Below, piece after piece: positions 24,716-33,054 of a DNA stretch of 64,000 bases (position 1 is the first letter of the stretch; each line of letters starts with the position of its first letter). The notes under the pieces are model-generated. The model worked only from the letters and a program-made list of their open reading frames with translations. It had not been told where the DNA came from and did no database searches. This stretch comes from Pelagibacterium flavum (GTDB lineage: Bacteria > Pseudomonadota > Alphaproteobacteria > Rhizobiales > Devosiaceae). Where the stretch lies: contig NZ_CP107716.1 of assembly GCF_025854335.1 (NCBI RefSeq), positions 3,279,001-3,343,000 on the forward strand, written 5' to 3'. The position numbers were made by a program, and so were the translations under genes.

Positions 24716-27250
24716 CTATCCAATCAGGCGCGGGAAACCGTGGATCAGCAACAGCCCGACGAGCCCCTGCCCCACGGTGTAATAGTAGAGAAGCGCGGCG
24801 TTATCGAATGTTACGCGACGGACGCTGTCGAGCTGGCCGGTGATGTGCCGCGCCGCGGCGAACAGGCACATGATGATGGCCGCCGCGCCGGCCTGGCCGG
24901 TCAGGATCGGCGCCATATAGACCATGGCGCCATAAGACGATGCGGTCGGATCCAGCCCGGTCAGCATGTGCCCCCAAATCTCGAGCCCCACCGCGCCGGC
25001 CATGGCCAAGGCGGCCAGGACCATCGCGGCGACAACCGGAACGCTGCGCCGGCCCTCGCGGGGGATCGCCCGGCCGGCCCAGGCCAGAACCGCGGCCCCG
25101 CCGACAAACAACAAAGCGCTGCCCAAGGGCAAGAGAAGGGATGGCGGCGCGGGTGAGCCGACCGGCGCCCAGACGTCGGGTGAGACCGTCCAGAGATAGA
25201 GATAGGAAAAGATGTAGGACACATAGAGCGAGGCCGAGACCAGCATCAGGACGACCATGGCCCACCAACTGTGAGACAGCGGACCGGTGACATAGGTCGG
25301 CGCCCTGATGCCGCCACCGATATCGACCTTGCCGATGCCGGGCCTGTCGAGTTGCCAGGTCCAGACAAGGCAGGCGGCGATGGCAAGCACACCGCAGGCC
25401 AGCGCGATCTCGACCTGCTTGATGGTCAGAAGCAGGAAGAAGGCCGCCGTCATGGCCGCCGCCGCCAGTTGCGACCAGCCCGGTCCGGGCATCTGCAAGA
25501 CGTATTGCGGCCTGGCATCGACAGCCGAGGTGACAAGGGTTTCGCGGCCCCCGGTCGGAGCGTTGGGGAGGTAATGGAGGCCTTCATCGACCTCCCTGGG
25601 CAGGTCGGGATTGTCCCAGACCGGCTCGCGGCTGGTCACGTGCGGAATCGAGCGCATGGCATAGACATCATTGGGCAGGAATTCGAGCGTCCCGGCGCCC
25701 CAGGGGTTTTCCGGCCCGCCATTGCCAATACGGAAATTGCGGATGAGGTCGATGACGAACACCAGAACGCCCGCCGCGATCGTGAAGGCTCCGACCGTCG
25801 AGATCATGTTGAGCACATCCCAGCCCAGATTGGAGGGATAGGTCCAAACGCGCCGTGGCATGCCGGCAAGGCCGGTTATGTGCATGGGAAAGAAGGTGAC
25901 GTTAAAGCCGATGAACATCAGCCAGAACGCCCATGTGCCAAGCCGTTCCGACAGCATGTTCCTGCTCACGATCGGCGCCCAGTAATAGAAGGTCGCAAAC
26001 AGGGGGAAGACCATGCCGCCGACAAGCACATAATGGAAATGGGCGACGACGAAATAGCTGTCATGGGCCTGGAAATCGAAGGGCACGACGGCAACCATGA
26101 CCCCGGTCAGCCCGCCCAGTGTGAAGATGAACAGAAAGCCCAGGATGAACAATGAGGGCACGTTGAGGCGGAACCGCTTGCGGCCTGCCGCCATGGTGGC
26201 GATCCAGGAGAAGACCTGAATGCCCGATGGGATGGCGACCGCCATGCTGGCCGCTGAAAAGAAGGCAAGGCTCAGCCCCGGAATTCCGGTCGTGAACATG
26301 TGGTGCACCCACAGACCGAACGAAAAGAAACCGGTGGCGATCAGGGCCACGACGATGAGCCGGTAACCGACCAGCGGCGTCTGGGCCATCGTGGGAATCA
26401 TCATGGACACCAGTCCGGCAGCGGGCAGGAAGATGATGTAAACCTCCGGGTGACCGAAGAACCAGAACAGGTGCTGCCAAAGCAGGGAATCGCCACCGAG
26501 TTCGGCCGAAAAGAACGGCCAGCCGAAGGCGCGTTCGATCTCGAGCAGCATGGTGGCGAGGATGACCGCCGGGAAGGCAAAGACGATCATCGCCGCAAAG
26601 ATCAGCATGGCCCAGCAAAAGATCGGCATCTTGGCCAGCGTCATGCCGGGCGGTCGGGTGCGCAGCACGCCGACGATGATTTCTATTGCCCCGGCAATGG
26701 CCGAAATCTCGATGAACCCGATGCCCAGGAGCCAGAAATCTTCGGCGTTGCCGGGCGAAAATTCGGGCAGGGTGTTTGGCGGATACATGAACCATCCGCC
26801 TCTGGGGGCGAGGTCGTAAAGGATGGTCGAAAAGAACACCAGACCGCCAATGACATAGGCCCAGATGGCAAAGGCCGACAGACGGGGGAACGGCAGGTCT
26901 CGCGCGGCCAGCATTTGCGGCAACAACAAAACACCGAGCGCTTCCACGGCCGGGACGGCGAACAGGAACATCATCGTCGTGCCGTGGACGGTAAAGAGCT
27001 GATTGTAGAGGTCCTGGTTGACCAGCGTGTTGTCGCCCACCGCCAGCTGGGTGCGCATCACCAACGCCAGGATGCCCGCCAGTATGAAAAACAGGAACGC
27101 CACCCCGATATAGAGCGTGCCGATCACGGTGTTGTTGACCGCCGTGGGCAGTCGCCAGCCTTTGGGCGTCGCCCAGATGCGCTTGAGGTCTTCAAGCTCG
27201 CTTTCGGGGCGGGGGCCCTTGTTGGGCAATTGTTCCAATCGATCACTCAT
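24716..27250 (-). CDS. ctaD: Cytochrome c oxidase subunit I-III fusion with altered proton channels
   Basis: An 844-residue inner-membrane fusion of subunit I (about 1-560) and a divergent subunit III (about 600-844). All metal ligands are present: heme a His89 and His406, heme a3 His404, CuB His267, His316 and His317, plus the cross-link Tyr271 and Glu269 in GHPEVY. The D-channel Asp is kept (Asp118). The K-channel Lys position is Gln345 (PSGIQVFSW, codon CAG), and positions equivalent to Paracoccus Asn113 and Asn131 are Val107 and Ser125. Subunit III lacks the usual conserved Glu and HG-x-HV motifs. It should reduce oxygen, but proton pumping may differ from standard A-type enzymes (inference). 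It starts 3 bases after the exchanger gene. Confidence 0.92.
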   Translation of the reverse strand: MSDRLEQLPNKGPRPESELEDLKRIWATPKGWRLPTAVNNTVIGTLYIGVAFLFFILAGILALVMRTQLAVGDNTLVNQDLYNQLFTVHGTTMMFLFAVPAVEALGVLLLPQMLAARDLPFPRLSAFAIWAYVIGGLVFFSTILYDLAPRGGWFMYPPNTLPEFSPGNAEDFWLLGIGFIEISAIAGAIEIIVGVLRTRPPGMTLAKMPIFCWAMLIFAAMIVFAFPAVILATMLLEIERAFGWPFFSAELGGDSLLWQHLFWFFGHPEVYIIFLPAAGLVSMMIPTMAQTPLVGYRLIVVALIATGFFSFGLWVHHMFTTGIPGLSLAFFSAASMAVAIPSGIQVFSWIATMAAGRKRFRLNVPSLFILGFLFIFTLGGLTGVMVAVVPFDFQAHDSYFVVAHFHYVLVGGMVFPLFATFYYWAPIVSRNMLSERLGTWAFWLMFIGFNVTFFPMHITGLAGMPRRVWTYPSNLGWDVLNMISTVGAFTIAAGVLVFVIDLIRNFRIGNGGPENPWGAGTLEFLPNDVYAMRSIPHVTSREPVWDNPDLPREVDEGLHYLPNAPTGGRETLVTSAVDARPQYVLQMPGPGWSQLAAAAMTAAFFLLLTIKQVEIALACGVLAIAACLVWTWQLDRPGIGKVDIGGGIRAPTYVTGPLSHSWWAMVVLMLVSASLYVSYIFSYLYLWTVSPDVWAPVGSPAPPSLLLPLGSALLFVGGAAVLAWAGRAIPREGRRSVPVVAAMVLAALAMAGAVGLEIWGHMLTGLDPTASSYGAMVYMAPILTGQAGAAAIIMCLFAAARHITGQLDSVRRVTFDNAALLYYYTVGQGLVGLLLIHGFPRLIG

Positions 27251-27253
27251 GGC

Positions 27254-28318
27254 TCACCGCAGGAAAAACATCACGACGAGGCCCGCCGCGTAACAGACAA
27301 ACACGGCGGCCGAATCCAGCCCCATGCGCAGGACGGTCTTGTCTTGGCGCTCGGCCATCCCGATCACGAACAGGGAGGTGACCGCGATGCCCAACAACGT
27401 GCCGAAGATGGTAAATGTATCGGCCTGGGAGAGAACCGGCTCGCCTTGTGCGACGAGGTCGACCACAAAGACCAGCCCGACATTGATCAGATTGGTGCCA
27501 AGGATGTCGGACACAGCGAGCGTATAAAGGCCCTCCCTGGCCGCCGTTACCGTCGTTGAAAGCTCGGGCAGCGATGTTCCAAAGGCCAAGAGAATGAAGC
27601 CCACTGCACCGCCGCCCAGCCCCGTCTGACTGGCCAGTGCATCACCGGTCCGCGCAAGCAGATAGCCGGCGACCAGAATGACCAGCGCAAGGCCGGCGGT
27701 TCGCCAGACGAGCCCGCGCAGGGAATGCTGGCCGTGGCGTTTGCTCGCCTTTTTTTCCGCGGCGGCCTGCTGCTCGAGCAGCCTGTCGTCAACGTGTCCG
27801 GCCTGAGCCGCAACCCAGGATTTCCGCCCTTGCGAATTGGCCAGGATATAGACGGCGAAGGCGTATGCAGCCCCGCAGATCCAAGCCCAGGCGCCAATGC
27901 CGAGAATGGGGAAGTCGCCCACCACCATCCCTGCCGCAACAATGGTGATTAGCAGCACGTTCAGCCCACCCTGCAGGATGACCATGGGGTCGGGTATCGA
28001 AGAGGTGAGTGCCCTGCGCCCGATGACCAGATCGACGATCACCAGGACAACCACCTGTGCCGCAATCGAGCCGAACAGGTTGTTGACGGCCATTGCCGAG
28101 GCGCCTGTGGCGGCCGAGGTGACGGTCACGCCGATTTCAGGGAGAGACGTGACGCCGGCCAAGAGCAACAGGCCGATAGCAGCCTGACCGATGCCAGTCT
28201 TCTCGCTTATGGCATTGGAATAGCGGGTGATCCTTGCACCGGCCAGCCAGACCACGACGGCGGCGACCGCAAAGATCGCCAGATTGATCCAGATGGAAAA
28301 TCCCGAAAAATCGACCAT
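27254..28318 (-). CDS. Sodium/calcium exchanger-family (CaCA) antiporter
   Basis: A 354-residue membrane protein with two inverted alpha-repeats typical of the Ca2+:cation antiporter family. The first is GVTSLPEIGVTV near residue 60 and the second is FGTSLPELSTTV near residue 255; each keeps the ion-binding Glu. A charged cytoplasmic loop (about 175-200) separates the halves. The segment after the first repeat reads FGSIAAQ instead of the common GSN-x-x-N, so ion selectivity may be altered. Which ions are exchanged (Na, Ca or H) cannot be read. The ATG at 28318 overlaps the coxB stop by one base, and ctaD starts 3 bases after its stop, so it is an integral part of the oxidase operon. Confidence 0.85.
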   Translation of the reverse strand: MVDFSGFSIWINLAIFAVAAVVVWLAGARITRYSNAISEKTGIGQAAIGLLLLAGVTSLPEIGVTVTSAATGASAMAVNNLFGSIAAQVVVLVIVDLVIGRRALTSSIPDPMVILQGGLNVLLITIVAAGMVVGDFPILGIGAWAWICGAAYAFAVYILANSQGRKSWVAAQAGHVDDRLLEQQAAAEKKASKRHGQHSLRGLVWRTAGLALVILVAGYLLARTGDALASQTGLGGGAVGFILLAFGTSLPELSTTVTAAREGLYTLAVSDILGTNLINVGLVFVVDLVAQGEPVLSQADTFTIFGTLLGIAVTSLFVIGMAERQDKTVLRMGLDSAAVFVCYAAGLVVMFFLR

Positions 28319-29304
28319 CACTGGAGCCCTTCAAGATAGGTCGCAAGGGCGTCGATCTGGCTCTCGGACAGAATTTCGTAACTGGGCATCTTGTTGTCCG
28401 GCTTGATGTGCTGGTTGTCGTCGATCCATTGCGCGAAGGCTTGCGCGGTATTGGGCAAGGTCGCCGCCGCCAGCGAATGGCGGCTGCCCACATGGGTGAG
28501 GTCGGGGCCGATCGTGCCGCGCGCCTGGGTCCCGCGTACGGCGTGACACGCTCCGCATCCGGTCTGGGTGAAAAGGGCCTGTCCCTCGCTGGCCATTTCG
28601 GTTTGCGGCTCGACCGCGGCGCTGGCCTCGGCTTCAAGCCACGCATCGAAATCCTCAGGTGATTGCGCCACGAGATGGAATGCCATCAGCGCATGGGCGC
28701 CGCCGCAATATTCAGCGCATTGCCCCCGGCTTATCCCCTCCTCTTTCGCGGTGACGGTCAGTGTGTTGGTGCGCCCGGGGATCATGTCGAGCTTGCCAGC
28801 CAGTTGAGGCGCCCAGAAGGAATGAATGACATTGGTGCTGGTGAGAGCGATTTCGACCGGCTGGCCGACCGGCAGGTGCAGCTCATTGGCCGAACTCACC
28901 CGGCGTCCGTCCGGAGTTACATAGGTTACCCGCCACCACCAGAGTTCACCGGCGATTTCGACCCGCAGGCCGTCGGGATTGGCTTGCTGGGGCTCACCGG
29001 CCCGCATCAGAGCGAAACCATAGATCAGGAGCGCGGTGAGCACGACGACAGGGAAGGCCAGTCCCATCACGACAACGAACCGCTCGCTGGAAAGCGTTCC
29101 GCGCAGCCTGCCACCATAAATGGCCAGGGCGGCGGCAACGACCACCATGGCCATGATCAGGGCGCCGCCGATCGTCATGATCCAGAACAGGGACGCGACC
29201 CGCCCGGCTTCCGCGCCTGTGGGGTGCAGAGCCGACTGCATGGAGGAGCATCCGGCCAGAAAAACCACAATGATGCAGGCTAGAAGCGAGGCAGTCCGGT
29301 TCAC
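28318..29304 (-). CDS. ctaC: Cytochrome c oxidase subunit II with C-terminal cytochrome c (caa3 type)
   Basis: A 328-residue lipoprotein-type subunit II. The lipobox is LAGC at 16-19, followed by two membrane helices (about 35-65 and 75-100) and a cupredoxin domain with the CuA site CAEYCGGAHALM near 210-221. A C-terminal class I cytochrome c domain has CGACH near 260 and a distal Met in NKMPSY. The electron path is therefore cytochrome c to heme c to CuA. The start is GTG 29304 after GGAGG, overlapping the upstream cytochrome gene by four bases (GTGA). The open frame continues upstream, but as overlap only. Confidence 0.92.
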   Translation of the reverse strand: MNRTASLLACIIVVFLAGCSSMQSALHPTGAEAGRVASLFWIMTIGGALIMAMVVVAAALAIYGGRLRGTLSSERFVVVMGLAFPVVVLTALLIYGFALMRAGEPQQANPDGLRVEIAGELWWWRVTYVTPDGRRVSSANELHLPVGQPVEIALTSTNVIHSFWAPQLAGKLDMIPGRTNTLTVTAKEEGISRGQCAEYCGGAHALMAFHLVAQSPEDFDAWLEAEASAAVEPQTEMASEGQALFTQTGCGACHAVRGTQARGTIGPDLTHVGSRHSLAAATLPNTAQAFAQWIDDNQHIKPDNKMPSYEILSESQIDALATYLEGLQ

Positions 29305-30428
29305 TGGCCACCTCCGGATGCCGGTTGCTCGAGGCTGGCGAAAAAGGCACTGACATCTTCGATCTGGCTCGGGGTCAGGTTCCGGCCGATCACGGCCATG
29401 ATCTGCCCATAGGGCGTGGTATCGCGCCCGCCGTTGCGCCAGAGTTCGAGTTGCCCTTCGAGATAGGTCTGCGACTGTCCGGCCAGGTTTGGAAATTGCG
29501 GATTGCCGTTTCCATGGCAACTGGTACAGGCGGGCACATCGTCTTCCGGCACGCCGTTCATGGCGATTTCAGCGCCGCGTGCAACCTGGTCGGGATCAAA
29601 TTCGGTATCAGCGGACCGGGATGGATATTGGGAATAAAGCGTTGCGAACCGGGATATGGCCTGGTCGGTGAGGGCAAAAGCTGCCGGTTCCATATAGCCG
29701 CTTTCACGCAGGCCGGCGCGGTACTCGCGCAGGGCGCGTTCGAGATAATCGGGTGGCTGTCCGGAAAGGGAGGGCACGCGGTCGCTGACCGGCCCGGTCT
29801 GGGCGTCGCCATGGCAGCGGCTGCATTCGTCGAGCACCTGAAAGCCATAGGTATCGATCGGCTCGCCATCCGAACTCGTGTCATCAAGCACGGTGCCGGG
29901 TGCAATCTCATCGTGCACCGATTTAAGATAGGCAACCATCGGCCAGACTTCGTCCTGGCGTCCTGTCCCGGGCCAGGACGGCATCCCGGTGTATTTGATG
30001 CCGTTGTCGATCAACCAGAACAGGGCGCCGGGTTCGTAGCGCTCAAAGGCATAGGCCAGGTCGGGAGGATCAGGCAGCATGGCGCGCGCCACAGGATTGC
30101 GCTCCTCGCCGGGCAATCCGTGACAGCTTGCGCATCCGCCGCGATAGTGCTCACGCCCCAAAGCGATCATTGCGGGATCGTCGAGATCGGGCACAGCGAT
30201 GGAATCGGCTCTGGCACGGATCGACTGATCGCGCACGGTCTGGAGAATTTCAGTGGTGAAGTCCCAGTGCTCGCTCTTGGCACTGATATTGTAATAACCG
30301 GTCCAGACAAACACAGCGGCGCCAACCACGAATACGCCCATCAAAAACAGCGCCGCCATGCCCAGCCGCTGCCAGCGGGTCAGCCGACGCACCATAACCA
30401 CGTCGTCGTCCCCTGTCCGCTCAGGCAT
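29301..30428 (-). CDS. Membrane-anchored triheme cytochrome c
   Basis: A 375-residue protein with one N-terminal membrane anchor (about 20-45) and three periplasmic class I cytochrome c domains. The heme sites are CASCH at 99-103, CSRCH at 202-206 and CTSCH at 301-305. Candidate distal Met residues lie in TGMPSW and YMEP. It overlaps ctaG by 8 bases at its start and ctaC by 4 at its stop. It probably delivers electrons to the oxidase from quinol-linked or periplasmic donors (inference). A membrane-anchored triheme protein in the same operon would make an unusually self-contained electron wire with the heme of subunit II. Confidence 0.88.
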   Translation of the reverse strand: MPERTGDDDVVMVRRLTRWQRLGMAALFLMGVFVVGAAVFVWTGYYNISAKSEHWDFTTEILQTVRDQSIRARADSIAVPDLDDPAMIALGREHYRGGCASCHGLPGEERNPVARAMLPDPPDLAYAFERYEPGALFWLIDNGIKYTGMPSWPGTGRQDEVWPMVAYLKSVHDEIAPGTVLDDTSSDGEPIDTYGFQVLDECSRCHGDAQTGPVSDRVPSLSGQPPDYLERALREYRAGLRESGYMEPAAFALTDQAISRFATLYSQYPSRSADTEFDPDQVARGAEIAMNGVPEDDVPACTSCHGNGNPQFPNLAGQSQTYLEGQLELWRNGGRDTTPYGQIMAVIGRNLTPSQIEDVSAFFASLEQPASGGGQ

Positions 30429-30954
30429 TCATGCGCCCCTGCGCCTCAAGCGCAAGAAACCAGCGCGCGGCAATCCAGATACCGGCCAGCACATAGGTGA
30501 GCGGGCACGCGGCTACCATGATCAGCCCGGCCAACTGCTGGTCCGCGAGCGGGGAGAGCATTGCGGCGCCATCGCCATGGGCCCCCATGGCACCGTAAAG
30601 AGAGCGCGGGGCGAAGACCAGGAGCACGCCCAAAAGGCAGAAAAGCTTGCCGGTGATCAGCAGGGCAAAGATCGATCGCCAGCGGCCGGTGGCGGGCATA
30701 TCGATGATGGCCGCCCAAAATCCTGCCGCTGCAAAAGCGAGAGTGAGATGCATGGCGGCCGTCAGGGCCTGTGAGCCCATGGCGGCATCGAGTACCGGCG
30801 GGCTGTGCCAGCCCCAAAGCAGCGCCAACTGGGCAGTCGTCGCATATGGCCAGTATCGCCAGATCCCTCTGATCCATCGTGTGGGAATGCCAAACAGCAC
30901 CGCCGGCACCAGCAGGTTCATGACGATGATGTGCGTCAACATGTGGTGAGCCAA
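30421..30954 (-). CDS. ctaG: CtaG-like (caa3 type) oxidase assembly protein, short form
   Basis: A 177-residue membrane protein of the caa3_CtaG family, thought to help copper insertion into the oxidase. The family opening HHMLTHIIVMNLLVPAVL is at the very N-terminus; other members usually carry one or more extra helices before it. Four to five membrane helices remain. The start is uncertain: TTG 30954 is used, CTG 30963 is closer to the GGAGGAGGGG run, and no ATG or GTG lies upstream before the in-frame stop. It is the first gene of the oxidase operon and overlaps the triheme cytochrome gene by 8 bases. Confidence 0.75.
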   Translation of the reverse strand: MAHHMLTHIIVMNLLVPAVLFGIPTRWIRGIWRYWPYATTAQLALLWGWHSPPVLDAAMGSQALTAAMHLTLAFAAAGFWAAIIDMPATGRWRSIFALLITGKLFCLLGVLLVFAPRSLYGAMGAHGDGAAMLSPLADQQLAGLIMVAACPLTYVLAGIWIAARWFLALEAQGRMNA

Positions 30955-31254
30955 AGGTGTCAGTGCCCCCTCCTCCCCGCTTGAGCCTTTTCCCCGCGCA
31001 CAGCCCGGGGCCCATCATGTCGCCAACGATGTTGCTCCTATTCCCGTTCCCTTTCGGCATTTAGAAAAATCGACACACAGCCGGCTCGAACACCGATGTC
31101 GGGGTTTCGCAAATAGGTCGGACACCAGGAGGCTTGCCCCTGCTCCACCCTTGCCCGCTGGACAAGCCAGCTCCCTTGGGATTCACTCGCCGTCAGGCGC
31201 GGCCTTTCCGGGTGCATCGGTGCCGGGGGAAGATCGACGCGGATGAGGTGATGC
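30955..31254. other. Divergent gap upstream of the oxidase operon
   Basis: About 300 bases between ctaG and a small plus-strand gene. It holds a purine-rich minus-strand ribosome-binding region (GGAGGAGGGGG near 30970) and presumably the oxidase promoter. No FNR-like, Pho-like or clear sigma-70 site stands out. Open frames on both strands here are short and lack start signals. Confidence 0.4.
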
Positions 31255-31497
31255 ATGCAAGTGATGGTGTTCATGTCCAAGGCAGCCGACAATCCGGGCC
31301 ACAAAGCCACGTTATTGGCGCTGCCCCGTGCGCCGGAGGCGGCAATTCCCAACAGCCTGCAGCATCTCGAGTGGACCTATTATGCCGAGATGGATGCCAG
31401 CGATGTTTCACTTGGCGGGCCGACAGCCCGGGTCGAAGAGCGCATTCGAAAGGACGGGTATGCCGAGGTACCGTTCAGATTGAACCCGCGGGCCTGA
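31255..31497 (+). CDS. Small hypothetical protein
   Basis: An 80-residue soluble protein with no recognised family. GAGGTG lies 6-10 bases before ATG 31255. The C-terminal half reads as a coherent acidic domain ('EWTYYAEMDASDVSLGG', then 'ARVEERIRKDGYAEVPF') with codon use like its neighbours. It lies upstream of the methyltransferase gene by 87 bases, on the same strand, but no functional link is apparent. Confidence 0.45.
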   Translation: MQVMVFMSKAADNPGHKATLLALPRAPEAAIPNSLQHLEWTYYAEMDASDVSLGGPTARVEERIRKDGYAEVPFRLNPRA

Positions 31498-31584
31498 GCG
31501 CTGACGCGCAATATCACCACGGTGTTGTCTTGCGCGCCGTTCGGCCCTAGCCTGACCTTAACCAGCCCCAAGGAGGAGTTACTC

Positions 31585-32706
31585 ATGGCACTCGCCAAGC
31601 CGCCCTATCGCGCCGACGTCGTCGGCAGTTTCCTGCGCCCCGATAGCATCAAGGCGGCCCGCGAGGCGCGCGCAAAAAAGAACGGCATGGGAGCCGATGA
31701 ATTGCGCGCCATCGAGGACGAGGCAATCCGCGACGTCATCCGCATGCAGGAAGATGCCGGCCTCAAGGCGGTGACCGATGGCGAATTCCGCCGCGCCTGG
31801 TGGCATTTCGATTTCATGGGCATGCTCAATGGGCTCGACATCATCGAGCGTGAGGGCGGCGGCATCCAGTTTCATGGCGTGGCCACCAAGGCCGACGTGC
31901 CGGTGATCACCGACAGGCTGAGCTTTCCGGCAGACCACCCCATGCTGGACCATTTCAAGTTCGTCGCCGCCAATACCACCGTTACGCCGAAGATCTCCAT
32001 TCCCGGCCCCAGCGCGATCCATTTCCGCATTGCCGAGGAGGACATCGCGGTCCAGGACTACAAGCACGACGCCGAGGCTTATTTCGAGGACATCACCGCG
32101 ACCTACAAAGCCGCTGTAAAGGCCTTCTATGACGCCGGCTGCCGGTATCTGCAGATGGACGATATCTTTTTTGCCTATCTTTGCGACCCCAAGATCCGTG
32201 CCGAGCGCAAGGCCAAGGGCGAGGACCCCGATTGGCTGATCGGGCGCTATGCCAAGATGATGCACGACGCCATCGCGGACCGCCCCGAGGACATGCTGAT
32301 CGGCATGCATATGTGCCGCGGCAATTTCAAATCCACCTGGGTGGCTGAAGGCGCTTATGACCCGGCGGCGGACGCTATCTTCAACCAGACCGATGTCGAT
32401 ATCTATTTCATGGAATATGATACGGAGCGGGCTGGCGGGCTTGAGCCGCTGCGCCTTTTGCCCAAAGGCAAGAAGCGCGTATTGCCCGGCTTCATCACCA
32501 CCAAAACGGCGGAGCTCGAGGATATCGACGACCTCAAGCGCAAGTTCGAGGCAGCGAGCGAATACGCCGATATCGAGCAGTTGGGCATCGCTCCGCAATG
32601 CGGTTTTGCATCCACCGAGGAAGGCAATTCCATCACCATGGACGACCAAAGGCGCAAGCTCGACCTGGTGGTGCGGACTGCGGAAGCAATCTGGGGCCAA
32701 GTGTAA
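31585..32706 (+). CDS. MetE C-terminal-domain-like methyltransferase
   Basis: A 373-residue single TIM-barrel protein related to the catalytic C-terminal half of cobalamin-independent methionine synthase (MetE, YxjG/YxjH group). Zinc and substrate segments are visible: 'MHMCRGNFKSTW' near 235 and 'APQCGFAST' near 335, which supply the His and Cys ligands, and YLQMDDIFFAY near 190. Proteins of this type lack the MetE N-terminal half and are proposed to use another methyl donor; the substrate is unproved. AGGAGG precedes ATG 31585. It stands alone, and no SAM or cobalamin riboswitch is visible upstream. Confidence 0.85.
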   Translation: MALAKPPYRADVVGSFLRPDSIKAAREARAKKNGMGADELRAIEDEAIRDVIRMQEDAGLKAVTDGEFRRAWWHFDFMGMLNGLDIIEREGGGIQFHGVATKADVPVITDRLSFPADHPMLDHFKFVAANTTVTPKISIPGPSAIHFRIAEEDIAVQDYKHDAEAYFEDITATYKAAVKAFYDAGCRYLQMDDIFFAYLCDPKIRAERKAKGEDPDWLIGRYAKMMHDAIADRPEDMLIGMHMCRGNFKSTWVAEGAYDPAADAIFNQTDVDIYFMEYDTERAGGLEPLRLLPKGKKRVLPGFITTKTAELEDIDDLKRKFEAASEYADIEQLGIAPQCGFASTEEGNSITMDDQRRKLDLVVRTAEAIWGQV

Positions 32707-32748
32707 ATGCATTGACGCGGGTTAGCCCGGGAATTTGAAGCAAGTATC

Positions 32749-32967
32749 TCACCAGCCGACCTCGGGTCTTCCACTTGTTGCGGCGGCGGTTCTGAGGTCG
32801 GTCACCGCAACGCCATGCCTATCGGCAATTTGGCCCCATCGGTGAGGTGCCAGGCTCACTTGGCGCAATGCGCGCCACCGCTCGCGCGGCCCGGGCTCTG
32901 CGCTTGCGCAGTTGCCGGGGTTCTTTTTCTTGAGATCCTTGGCCCGAAGCAAAATGAGGCTGGCCAT
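32749..32967 (-). CDS. Possible small basic protein downstream of tRNA-Gly
   Basis: A 72-residue open frame starting 17 bases after the 3' end of tRNA-Gly on the same strand. It is basic, with a possible helix-turn-helix-like segment 'WGQIADRHGVAVTDLRTAAA'. Codon choice in the first half resembles real genes, but there is no clear ribosome-binding site and I recognise no family. It could be a remnant or a chance frame. Confidence 0.25.
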   Translation of the reverse strand: MASLILLRAKDLKKKNPGNCASAEPGPRERWRALRQVSLAPHRWGQIADRHGVAVTDLRTAAATSGRPEVGW

Positions 32968-32983
32968 TAGGGAGCGAAAATGG

Positions 32984-33054
32984 AGCGGGTGAAGGGAATC
33001 GAACCCTCGTCGTAAGCTTGGGAAGCTTCTGCTCTACCATTGAGCTACACCCGC
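32984..33054 (-). tRNA. tRNA-Gly (anticodon CCC)
   Basis: A 71-base cloverleaf on the minus strand. The acceptor stem is GCGGGTG/CACCCGC with discriminator T, the D stem GCTC/GAGC, the anticodon loop TTCCCAA giving anticodon CCC, and the T arm GAGGG-TTCGATT-CCCTT. The CCA end is not encoded. The last pair of the anticodon stem is a G-A mismatch. It reads GGG glycine codons. No integrated element is visible at its 3' end apart from the doubtful small frame. Confidence 0.95.

Noticed and set aside
26300..27559. A 419-codon open frame on the plus strand opposite ctaD
   Set aside because: It is antisense to a certain gene, is rich in His, Gln, Arg and Glu as expected from the opposite strand of a membrane protein, and has no ribosome-binding site.
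30446..31060. A 204-codon frame overlapping ctaG, starting at an ATG near 31060
   Set aside because: It is in another frame from the CtaG-like sequence and lacks membrane segments, so it is an overlap artefact.
32749..33054. Integrated element at tRNA-Gly
   Set aside because: There is no integrase gene and no direct repeat of the tRNA 3' end in the neighbourhood.
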